A stretch of 64,000 nucleotides of DNA from Ophiobolus disseminans (taxonomy: Eukaryota > Ascomycota > Dothideomycetes > Pleosporales > Phaeosphaeriaceae). Of this stretch, positions 21,265 through 32,459 are shown piece after piece. The first letter of the stretch is position 1, and each line of letters begins with the position of its first letter. The DNA lies in NCBI GenBank assembly GCA_010093685.1, contig MU006217.1:1244067-1308066 (forward strand), read 5' to 3'. The translations under genes and the position numbers were made by a program. Below the pieces are notes generated by a model. It ran no database searches, was not told the DNA's origin, and was given only the letters and a program-made list of their open reading frames with translations.

Positions 21265-24200
21265 ATTGTAAGACTTTGTTCAAGGCGTGCTTCTAAAATC
21301 TGGAAAGTACATCTTATACGTTATTATGGCAGCGCATCTTCGACGCACGAGTGTCTGCAATGACGCCCATTTCAAGTATTGCGGTATTGCATGGGGGCTC
21401 AAGTACTTTGCGGCCAGTGCGAGATGGGAGTTGCTGACCCTCAACTCATGAACACAGGGTAACACTGACAGTACAGTCACCTCGTGTGTGGTGCAAGATC
21501 CCCCGATCGAACTAGTTGGTGTAGTAGTACCACTTGAACGAGTGTGATGGGGACAAGCATATTGGAATGCGATGACGTTGCGAGCCTTTTAGGCAGGAGA
21601 GTTAAGTCAAATCGTTTTTCACCTACCTACCCAACTAGAACAGTACGTCGAGTTTTTCAGTCAAGAGTTGTAATGTCTTTTTCGTGAATTCTGTTGGTAT
21701 TCCAGCACGAAGCGACAGTATAGCCCATACCGAGATCCGAAGGTGATGCTCTCAGCTCTTTGTGTATTTCAATGTACTCGAAAGGGCCGGACCTGGTACA
21801 CAATTCGAGTATCTCGTGCGCTTAGGTGTAATATCGGCCTAGGCTCCAACGATCAGGACGTGAAGCAAGACCAGACCACACAAACATAATTCTAGGCCGC
21901 CTGAACCTGGACCACAAAGTCATCCACACGACGCGTCAAAGGGCAACATCTTTGATATGTGACGGAGGTGTGCATACCCAGAGGCGTCAAAAAGCTCGTT
22001 CTGGACCGTTCGTCCATCTGCACCAAAACGTTGACCATGTAACTGCCAAGTGTAACGTGGAAGCACAGTCTCGGCTGCGGTCGACTTCGCCTTGGCGGCG
22101 AGTCTCGTGGTGGGCGATGCCGACACGGTAATTGCAACCACGAGAGGTGTCATGGATAGCGACGCCTCAGGCAACGAGATGCCATGACTCAACGGGTGCC
22201 TCAAACAAGAATGTTGTTGCAATCTAAAGATTCCGTGGTCTAGATCATTTTAGCTGATAACTTACTAGATCCAAGTCGCACTGGCGTCGACCACGAATTT
22301 CTAACACTCCTTCACCGTTGTCTAGCTGCGTGCCAGTCGCACTCTCGTGAGTATCAGGCGTCGACATGCCACAATTGGCGGACCAACTAGCCGAGGCCTC
22401 TGCTAATATCCCTCTATTCATGTGGCTATCAGCTGCTATCAGCTGATGTACACACAAGCACTTCAGCTAACAGGAAGCGCTGTGTCGTATTGGGTCATTT
22501 CTCCAACAGCCATCGCTTCCCTAACCGCACAAGCATGCAACGCCTTAAAGCGCCGTGAATGTTTCGTGTCTTCGAACAAAGGAAGCCAGCGCCTGGAAGA
22601 AGCCTCCAACGCAGGAATAGGACCACCATACTGCAACGACATTGAGCATGGGACCCTGATATGGGTATGATCCAGACCGTTGCCAAGCCATCCAGGATTG
22701 TGCCACACAGAACCCTGCGTTCGGACACATATGCCGTCATGTTTAGCAACAAGAGGCGATAGTGGGAAAGGCCTGTGGTCGTGACAAGGGTGTTTCAGGG
22801 TCCTTTACAGGTAGTGCAATAACGAAAGGATGAAATCCGCGAAAGACAAGCAGAAAGAGGAACAAACGAGCTCAGCGCTAGATGTGGTCCATTGAGAAGC
22901 GGTCTAGAAGACGCAAGCTCCGCGGATCTCGTTAGCGCGAGCTTGAAGTGAAGCGTGCGAACCACGGTTGATCAAGACCGTTTGCTCCCGGCGGAGCAGC
23001 GCAACATACCAGATACGGGCCCAGTAGTGGTATTTAAAAATCAATACGCTGCTGTCAGATTCGGAGACACGTGTCCAGGAAATATCGTAGGCTGTTGAGG
23101 TCTCGAGCGATTTCGACCTTTGCGCCTCGCTACTGCAAACGCCGTAGACGGTGTGCAGTTGTGGGATGGTGCATGTCGGTCCTTGAAGAGATACAGGCTG
23201 AGACGTCACAACAGTTATCGTGGTCGTCCAGCGCGACAAGTCATCTGAGTATGGGTGGGTCAGTGAGGGTGCTCGAGTTGTGGTTAGACCTCGGGAGTAA
23301 GTTTGGTCGTGCATGGCTGCGAAAGTCCGCTAAGGACACTGTGTACCGGCAGGTGCGGCGACTGAACGTGTAGTGCACTGCAAGGCTAATGGAATCTTGC
23401 TTTGCTGTGCTGGCTGCTTGCCATGTTCACAAAACATGGCAGCCATGAGGAAGTGTATGAGAGAGGTGAATTTCTGGAGGTTGTAAGGACGAATGGACCG
23501 AGGGCCACACGTCCCTGCCAAGACGTCCCATCTGGAAGAGTTGCGATCGACACGCCCCGCCAAAAAAATAAGCTGTGGTGAAGATCATGTCTCCAAAAGG
23601 AAGAAGTCCACGATGCTCGGCGATCCTTGAATCTGATGCATACTAGTAAGAAAAGCTATGTACCATACGCAGAGTGCGGAGAAGAGCACGATTAGGCGCA
23701 TCTTTCTATGGAGCAGAGTCGGTAGACTGTCGAGAGCAACGCCATGTAACGTACTCTGACGACGAGGCTTGCGCTTAGCAAGCGTTCGCGACGGGATGGT
23801 GTCTTTTGCAGCATCGCGGGTGTCGGGAGAGTCTTCGCGGCGACTCAGGCGAGGGACAATTTGTTAGCCACGGATATAAAAGCCATACATCCGCGGAGGC
23901 CTAGACCTCGACGTCCCACTCATGACACGTTCATGTCTGCAGTCTGCGAGACGATGATAAAATAATGGCATGCACTGATGTACCGGGTTTGGCGGTATGT
24001 CGACGTTGGATACGAACCGTAGCTGAAGCTTGTGAACAGAGGTGTAAAGAGAGGCGATGAGCCAGTGAGCAAAAAGTAATGGCGCATTACTCATATGGTT
24101 CGACAACAGCTCACGTCGCCCATATCAAAAGCCCAGAGCTATCGGGGCTAGAGCCGCTGACGTAGGTTTGGCGTGCATGCGTCTGGAGCATCAATATCGG

Positions 24201-25164
24201 GACAATTTGATAGTGCTCACTGCCACTGCCACCGTCAGCATGCGGGTTCCTGGCGGATAGCCGCAGCATAAGGCAGACCGATGTCCTAACATCTGATGCC
24301 TCGCACGTTCGTCAGGGTCGGATCGGGCGACCTCATCTCCACGCTCGTATCTGGCAGGACACAGCTGAAGTCGTGGGTACGGTAGACGTGTTGCAGCCGG
24401 CTGCGCGGCGATGCGTCCTGGCGTTGCTCGGCGAATTTTGTGGTGTGGATTGACTAGGGGCCGGGCTGGCAGGAGCGACCGGGTTAGCGCTGCAAATCGT
24501 GCAGGAGCCGAGGCGGCCAGACTGTTCCAGCAAGCGCGGCCCACCCGGTGCGCCGCTCGGTCTGCCACTCTGCTTACCGAAGCGTGCGACGCCAAACTTG
24601 CCAGACCACCTAAAGTGCCATCGGACGGTGATGAGCAGCGGTGCATGGCGCCCGTCCACACATGGGACGCTGCTGGGGGTCGGCGCCTTTTTGATCGCGG
24701 CCAGGCTGTCGCCCACAGCGCGCCAGACGAGTCTCTTTGTCCCACAGGGCGGACGCCGGAACGCAAGAAACGCAATGGCCGCCTCCACCGCATCGGCCTG
24801 CGTTCTAGATCGCCATGGGGGCGTACATGCGGCCAGCCCTCTGGTGTGCGACTCTGGAGTCGGTCTGCACAAACCAACCATATCGCCGACTGCGCCAGCT
24901 TTCCTCGCATCCTCTCCTCGTCCCGCACAACCCCATTCATCGCCTGCCATCCTGCTCCGCTTCTTTCACCCCTCTGGTAATTCGTTCCGGAGAATCTGTC
25001 CGACTGTTACTCCGTCTTCGTAAGCCAAGACCTGACCTGGATACTCGCGTGCCTGTGGTTGCATACCCTCCTTCGACTGCCTGACTGCACCATCTCAAAC
25101 CAGCACGCCGGTCCGTACCAATCTGGAGCACTTTCCATTGCAGCCCACATGGGATCACCCAAAC
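21265..25164. other. 3.9-kb region without a convincing gene
   Basis: Frames of 60-249 codons exist on both strands, but they overlap in several phases and lack protein-like composition. The part 24330-25020 is GC-rich and is open in several frames by composition only; it most likely belongs to the promoter and 5' UTR of the histidine kinase gene. I found no terminal repeats, transposase or reverse-transcriptase motifs. A small duplication of gctatcagct lies at about 22431-22445. Confidence 0.5.
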
Positions 25165-27862
25165 ATGGGGGACTACACTGCAATCCCACCTGATATAATT
25201 GAGCGACAATCGCTCTGTCTTGCTCAGCCCATGCCAGGCGTGGTCGTACAGCCGGGCGAGAGCGGCTTCAAAGAGCAACTGGCCCGCGTATTCGATCCTG
25301 CCGAGAGCAACGCGGCAGAGAAGCTTGTTGAACTCAAGGATGCGTTAAGAAAAGCCGATACCGACACATTTTGGTCACTCCTCACGAAGGGCCTCGCCCG
25401 TATTGCCGATGCCCAGTACGCCTTTGTGTCCAAGCGGATTCTGGTCGACGACAAAGACGTGCCCGTCGAACTGCCACCCATTGGAGAGCCGGGAGCTTGC
25501 CTTGTCGGAGAAGCCTTCTATATCAACGACGACCACGGCAACGGCCCGGGTCTCCTAAGGAACTTCAAATACCACGCCTATGCTTGCCCGTGCGCCTACA
25601 TGAAGCACGATAAGATCTTCATCATCCCGGAGAGACTCAACGACTTCATCGTCAACAACCCCAACGATCTGATCATCCCAGGAGAAGCCTATCTTGGACT
25701 CCCGTTATTCGCCGATGGAAAGTGTTTCGCACATTTTGGTGTCATGTGGGGTAAAGAGGGGGCTGCAAGACGCGCACTGAGCTGGGGTTTCCTCGAGATG
25801 GTTTTTCACAGTCTGGAGGATATGATTTTGGACCGAGTTTTGGTGGGCCACAATTTTGCAGCATCAGCACAGCCAGTACCAAGCATACAGACAAAGATTG
25901 TGCCACACGAGGCGGTTTCGGTGGCTCAGTCACTGAAACCGTACGCCCGGAGCTTGTCACATGAGTTGAGAACGCCAATGCAGGGCGTTGTTGGCATGCT
26001 GGACGTTATGATGGCAAACCTTAAAGAAGCAGGAGAGACTATGCACATAGATTCGCGGACTCGCCAAGTGCTCGACACACTGAAGGAGAACATTGAAGCC
26101 GTTCAGGGTGAGTGGTGCAATTTGAGAGCAGGCTCAGCAGATTTGGTACTGACCCTTTGCAGATAGCTCGAGACGCGCAGTTGAAGCAGCGGACAACGTT
26201 GTTCATGCCTACGACATGAACATGGGCGTTCCCGAAACTCCGCTATCACCTCTCGACAAGACCCCCGACCAATGGAATACGTTCTGGCGTGAAATGCGCC
26301 CTGACTTGATGATCTCAGGCAACAGCATGGCCCGGGCCCCGTTCCGTGGAATTAAAAGAAGCAGGGACGAAGTCTCATGGGCACACAACAAAACTCGTGT
26401 CGCAAGGCCTGCCCGTCAACGGATACGAGAAACGTTTTCCGAAGAACCTCGCATCCGTGGTACTGCATCATGCCCCCCTGATGCAAGTATGACTGAGAGC
26501 GCTCAAGCTGACCGTCTATGCTCCCACAAGACGACCTCGGGGTGCTGCAATTTGACGAGCTCTCCAATGTTTGCCTCAGAGCACTCGAAAGTGCCCGGAT
26601 TGCGACATGCGAATTTACGAGAAGTCTTGCAGTACGTCATCAACGACGCACTGAAGGTCGGAGGAAGGCCTGATTCAGCTATTGCCGAGGGAACAGATAC
26701 CGGAGAGAGGATTGAGGTGCGAACACGGAGCTCGAACGGCGAAGCACACACCAAGTGGATCGAATGGGCCGTATCGCCTGACGTACCTGACACCATCCTC
26801 ATCGACGAACGGGACCTAGCCAAAATGGTTTCATGTCTGGCTTTGAACGCCATCAAGTTTACACAGGATGGATTGATCACTCTCCATGCGACGCTCAGCG
26901 CTAAAGGTCGTTACATTGTGATCAACATTAGGGACACTGGCTCTGGCATACCGGCAGCTTTTCTGCCCAACCTATTCAAGCCGTTCTCGCGCGAGGACGA
27001 TTCGACCACTCGACAGAGTGAAGGTCTTGGCCTGGGATTGATGGTCGCTAAAGGGATTGCTAGGAAGCTCGGAGGTGATCTCTTCTGTCTGCGCTCGCAC
27101 GTCACAGGACCCAATCGAGGCTCAGAGTTCGAAATGCGTGTGCCCCTGGCTCCAGGCGAGGTTTGCAGCCGCCCGGGGACACCCTTTGGATCGCCAACAC
27201 CATCCATCAAGTCGCGCATGTCGATAGACCCTGAAATCCCCCGCCTGGACATCAGCCACGCGCCTGCATCACCGCCGTTGGCATACGAGCCTTTCAAGCA
27301 TGTGCGCGAGAAGCCCTCGATCACCATCCACACGATGCCAACACACGACATGGGTCTCCCAACACCACATCGAAGCTCATCGCCGCCCCAACATGGCCGA
27401 GCTATCTCGTCTGAGCTCGACATTCCTTCAGCTGAACTCGCCAAGCATCTCCCTTTGAATTTTCTTGTTGTCGACGACAACGCCATCAACCGACGTGTCT
27501 TGGTCAATATGCTCAACCGTCTGGGTTACAAAAACGTCACAACAGCTTTCAACGGCCACGATGCCGTGGACACGATGCGCCGCAATGTTTCAGCACCCGC
27601 ATCTGAAGCCATTGACGTTGTGCTTATGGATCTTTGGATGCCGCTGCTGGACGGCTTTCAAGCATCCGAGGCCATCCTCGCCATGCCAGAATACGTTGCG
27701 AAGGGCAAAAAGCCTACGATTCTGGCCGTCAGCGCCGATGTCACCGACACGGCACTGGAGAAGGCAGTCAGCAGCGGGATGAGCGGATTCGTGACTAAGC
27801 CGTTTGTCACAAGAGACATTATTCGATTGATTCGAACTTACTGTGCAAGCCAGGAGCATTGA
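25165..27862 (+). CDS. Hybrid sensor histidine kinase (GAF-like, HisKA, HATPase, receiver)
   Basis: Exons 25165-26107 and 26163-27862 with a 55-bp intron (GTGAGT...TTGCAG) give 880 residues. The first ATG in frame is 25165. Residues 1-230 form a GAF-like sensor region. The phospho-acceptor is His 266 in SLSHELRTPMQG. A variable, poorly conserved linker follows, then the ATPase with NAIKFT (N box), DTGSGIP and GLGLGLMVAKG (G boxes). The receiver near the C-terminus has VVDDN, the phospho-Asp 804 in VLMDLWMP and Lys 860 in TKPF. The protein is soluble, with no membrane helix. Such fungal hybrid kinases pass phosphate via an HPt protein to SSK1/SKN7-type regulators. The signal sensed cannot be told. 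The linker at about 360-440 is compositionally odd (Arg/Ser/Cys-rich) and may be fast-evolving. Confidence 0.9.
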
Positions 27863-28786
27863 GTTGCGTGGCGGCGCCTCCTTCTTTGCGGCTCAGATAT
27901 TTATTCGGGCTATTTACGGTGCACTGGGTGTACCACTTTTGTACAGCATTTACGATTTAACATTGCCAGAGTAGATTCGCTCTTGGCTCAGCATTTGTGG
28001 GCAGCTCGTGCGTTTGAGCTGCCCTTGATACCCTCTCGACGACACGACGTTGGCATGATTCTAGGACGAAGAAGATAGAGTAACTGGCATATCTGCCAAT
28101 AGTAGTAATTGCAAGTACATACGCTGTTTGATGTGTGTTGAATGTGTGAGTGATGGAGCTGAAGCTTTGAGGCTCTGTAATGACGACGGGGGTGGGGGAC
28201 GTGAATCGCGGGGCAGTGTCCGCTCTTTCGGAATTGCTCCGAGATGCCGCAAACAGCCACACCGGGTGGCAGAACACTTTGATTGCAGCGAACTGCAGAT
28301 ACGTGATCAAGCTTGGTGAATGATTGTAAACGCAAGCGTAGGCGAATGACAGGAACCATAGCAAAACGTGCATGCGAAAGAAGGCTGGCGAAGAGACTTC
28401 CTCACAGGGCTTAGCGTGGAGTGGCGGTTCCTGAGAGGACAGATTTCTTGGGGCTACCATGATGCCGCGTACCAGAAAAGTGCGCCGATGAACCGACCTC
28501 TTAAGCCGTCGAGCCGTTCGCACTGAGTGAAGCCTATCGTGAAGTTTCTGTGCTTATCCACCGCCTGCCCTAAAATAGCACACGTGGCCTCTTGACGTTG
28601 TGCCTCTTTCGAGCTTGTCCTGCTCGCCTCTCTCGATCATCGCATTGTACATCCACCCCACGGTCTCTATAAGTCTACCACCACCACCCAAGACAGACAT
28701 CAGCGCGCATATAAGCCGCAGGCGACCGGGCGACAAGTAGGCGCAGAAGACGCAGCAAGCACTCGGCGGAGGATATAGTGGGCGGC
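27863..28786. other. Gene-free spacer
   Basis: 924 bp between the histidine kinase and the SERCA gene. A 188-codon minus-strand frame (27957-28523) lacks any motif and overlaps other open phases; I do not call it. The last 230 bp should be the SERCA promoter and 5' UTR. Confidence 0.5.
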
Positions 28787-31700
28787 ATGGAGAATGCATT
28801 CACAAAGACGCCTGCAGAGGCGCTCAAGCATTTCCAGGTGACGGAGGAGAAGGGCCTCTCGGAGCAGCAGGTCACGGGCCTGCGCGCAAAGCATGGCAAG
28901 AATGGTATGTTGTCGCAGAAGAGCACGTAGAGTGGGCGCAGCTGCTAATGCAAGGGAACAGCGCTGCCAGAGGACCCGCCCACGCCAATCTGGGAGCTCA
29001 TCCTCGAGCAGTTCAAGGACCAGCTCGTCATCATCCTGCTCGGCTCAGCCGCCGTGTCTTTTGTGCTGGCCCTCTTCGAAGACGACGAGGGCTGGACTGC
29101 ATTTGTCGATCCGGCAGTCGTATGTACCATAACTCAGTCGCTGTTGTACTCGCTGACCGCACCCACAGATCCTCACCATCCTCATCCTCAATGCCGTCGT
29201 CGGCGTGTCGCAAGAAACCAGCGCCGAGAAGGCCATTGCCGCGCTCCAGGAATACTCGGCCAACGAGGCCAAGGTCGTGCGCGGCGGACACATCACGCGC
29301 ATCAAGGCCGACGACCTGGTGCCTGGAGACATCGTCTCGGTGACCATCGGCGACAGGATCCCCGCCGACTGCAGGATCCTGTCCATCCAGAGCAACAGCT
29401 TCAACATCGACCAGTCTATCCTGACCGGCGAGAGCGAGAGCGTGTCCAAGGACACCCGCCCTGTCACGGATGCGAGCGCGGTCAAGCAGGACCAGATCAA
29501 CATGCTCTTTTCGGGCACGACTGTGGTTACTGGTCACGCGACTGCGCTGGTCGTCCTGACGGGAGGAAACACCGCCATCGGAGACATCCACGAGAGCATC
29601 ACCGCCCAGATCTCGCAGCCCACACCGCTCAAGGAGAAGCTGAACGACTTTGGCGACATGCTCGCCAAGGTCATCTCGGCCATTTGCATCCTCGTCTGGC
29701 TCATCAACTACCGCAACTTCAGCGACCCGTCGCACGGAAGCTTCACCAAGGGCGCCATCTACTACCTTAAGATCGCCGTCTCGCTCGGTGTAGCCGCCAT
29801 CCCCGAGGGTCTGGCTGTTGTTATCACTACCTGTCTGGCTCTGGGAACGCGCAAGATGGCCGCGAGGAACGCCGTCGTGCGAAGCCTGCCATCCGTGGAG
29901 ACGCTTGGAAGCTGCAGCGTCATCTGCTCCGACAAGACCGGAACTCTCACAACCAACCAAATGAGCGTCAACAAGATGGTCTTTATCAGCGAGAACGGTA
30001 ACGGTCTCGAGGAGTTTGATGTCGAGGGAACAAGCTTCGCACCCGAGGGCCAGATCTCCTTCCAAGGAAAGTCACTCGGCAACTTGGCTGCCTCATCCGA
30101 CACCGTCCGTCAAATTTGCGAAGTCACTGCGCTTTGCAACGAAGCAGATCTGGCATACGACTCCAAGAACGGCACTTACAGCCTGGTTGGTGAGCCTACC
30201 GAGGGCGCGCTTCGCGTTCTCGTAGAGAAGGTCGGTACTCCAGACGCAGGTCTGAACGCAAGCCGCGCCAACGCATCTCCCGAAGAACGTCTCGACTTTT
30301 CGAGCAAGTACTACAAGAACCAACTCTCCCGCCTGGCCACCTACGAGTTTTCGCGCGACCGCAAGAGTATGTCTGTCCTGGTCAAGGACGGCAACAAGCA
30401 GAGACTGCTTGTGAAGGGAGCTCCCGAGTCTGTTCTCGCTCGCTGCACCAGCGTCGTTGTAGGCAGTAACGGCAAGAAGGTTGCACTGAACAAGCAATTG
30501 GCTAGCCTCATCAACAAGGAAATCATCGAATACGGTAACCGCGGACTTCGTGTCATTGCTGTGGCTTCGGTCGATGACATTGGCTCACACCCCCTTCTTT
30601 CCAAGGCCAAGACAACCAAAGAGTATACTCAGCTTGAGCAGAACATGACTCTCATTGGTCTCTGCGGCATGTTGGATCCTCCTCGACCTGAAGTTCGTGA
30701 CTCTATTGCCAAGTGTAGGTCTGCTGGCATTCGCGTTGTAGTCATCACGGGAGACAACCAGAACACGGCCGAGTCCATCTGTCGTCAAATCGGTGTCTTT
30801 GGTCCCAACGAAGACCTCACTGGAAAGAGCTACACCGGCCGCCAATTCGACGACCTCAGCGACGCCGAGAAGATGCACGCTGCGAAACACGCGTCCCTCT
30901 TCTCCCGAACTGAGCCCACCCACAAGTCCAAGCTCGTCGATCTCCTCCAACAAGCTGGTGAAGTCGTAGCCATGACCGGTGATGGTGTGAACGACGCCCC
31001 CGCCCTCAAGAAAGCCGACATTGGCGTTGCCATGGGTTCTGGAACCGACGTTGCCAAGCTCGCCGCCGACATGGTGCTCGTCGACGATAACTTTGCTACC
31101 ATTGAAGGCGCCGTCGAAGAAGGCCGCTCCATCTACAACAACACCCAACAATTCATCCGTTACCTCATCTCCTCCAACATCGGCGAAGTCGTGTCCATCT
31201 TCCTCACTGCTGCGATGGGCATGCCCGAAGCTTTGATTCCTGTCCAGCTTCTCTGGGTCAACCTCGTCACCGACGGTCTTCCTGCCACAGCCCTGTCCTT
31301 CAACCCAGCCGATCACGACATCATGAAACGCCAACCGCGCAAGCGCGACGAGCCTCTAATCGGTGGCTGGTTGTTCTTCCGCTACATGGTTATCGGCACA
31401 TATGTCGGCGCCGCCACCGTCTTTGGCTATGCCTGGTGGTTCATGTTCAACTCTGCCGGACCCCAAATCAGCTTCTACCAACTCACGCACTTTCACCAGT
31501 GCTCTCGTTCGTTCCCGGAGATTGGGTGCGAGATCTTCACCAATGATGTTGCGAAGTCGGCGTCCACGGTTAGCTTGAGCATCTTGGTTGTCATTGAGAT
31601 GCTGAATGCCATGAACGCGCTGAGCTCGAGCGAGAGTCTACTCACGTTGCCGCTGTGGGCGAATCCGATGCTCGTCGCCGCTATTGCGCTGAGTATGGCG

Positions 31701-31968
31701 CTGCACTTTGCGCTTTTGTATGTGCCCTTTTTGCAGGGCTTGTTCAGCGTCATTCCCCTGGACTGGAGCGAGTGGAGGGCTGTGCTGTATATCAGCGCGC
31801 CGATTATGTGAGTATCCCTTATATCCTTCCCAGAAAACTAGTTACTGACGTTCGCGTAGTTTGATCGACGAGGTGCTCAAATTCTTTGAGCGCGCATACT
31901 TTATCAATAAGGGTGAGGTGGTGGATCATGATGCTGCGGTGCAGAATGGGAGGCTGAAGAAAGAATAG
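28787..31968 (+). CDS. SERCA-type Ca2+-transporting P-type ATPase
   Basis: Four exons: 28787-28904, 28962-29119, 29169-31807 and 31860-31968, with introns of 57, 49 and 52 bp, give 1007 residues, the usual SERCA length. Visible marks: the N-terminal cation-ATPase domain (GLSEQQVTGLRAKHGKNALP), the actuator TGES, the M4 PEGL site (IPEGLAVVITTCLALG), the phosphorylated Asp 347 in CSDKTGTLTTNQ, KGAPE, the hinge TGDGVNDAPALKKADIG and M5-M6 including NIGEVVSIFL and LLWVNLVTDGLPATAL. It pumps Ca2+ into the ER or Golgi lumen at the cost of ATP. The last exon supplies the cytosolic tail ending in KKE without an obvious KKXX signal. All motifs are intact. Confidence 0.96.
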
Positions 31969-32459
31969 AGTGTATGGTTCGAGGACGATAGATGTATTAT
32001 ATGCATTGAGCGGTATCACTTTCGCATATAGATGGTGATTCGATTCACTGAAGAGTATTGCTTAATTATGCGTTATCTACCGAGTTTGATTAGCATCCAC
32101 CATTGCAGTAGGACATGACAAAGAAGAAAAACATTTGAATATTATTGTGTGTATTGTAAGTTGGTGTTTATCATTCACGTAGTACTTGGGTACAGAAGGA
32201 TTTTTGGGTTTTCGAATTTTCCACTGAGATCTTACTGTACATTGGGCTATCCGCTCAGCTTTCGCCATGCTCAATATCCACCGTCAAGCTGGCGTGAAGC
32301 TATTCCAGTTACGGAGCGCGAAAGTTACGCAACGTAGAACCAAACGTAACCCATTCCAAAGTTCCATCCCCAAATCATTAAGGCTTCAACAGCCGTTCCG
32401 CCGCTCCATGTCCCGCCTGCGTCCTCTCGGTCTTGCTTTCGCGCAGCCCCAGACAGAAC
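31969..32459. other. Convergent spacer
   Basis: 491 bp of 3' flank shared by the convergent SERCA and Lys-rich genes. AT-rich between 32040 and 32230. Nothing further seen. Confidence 0.6.

Noticed and set aside
24191..25023. Overlapping frames of 174-249 codons on both strands
   Set aside because: Open in several phases at once because of GC content; Arg/Ala/Pro/Cys-rich text without domains.
27957..28523. 188-codon minus-strand frame between the kinase and SERCA genes
   Set aside because: No recognisable motif, unsupported start and other phases equally open.
29031..30065. 344-codon minus-strand frame opposite the SERCA gene
   Set aside because: It mirrors the codon bias of the SERCA exon; no motif, and the plus strand is clearly coding.
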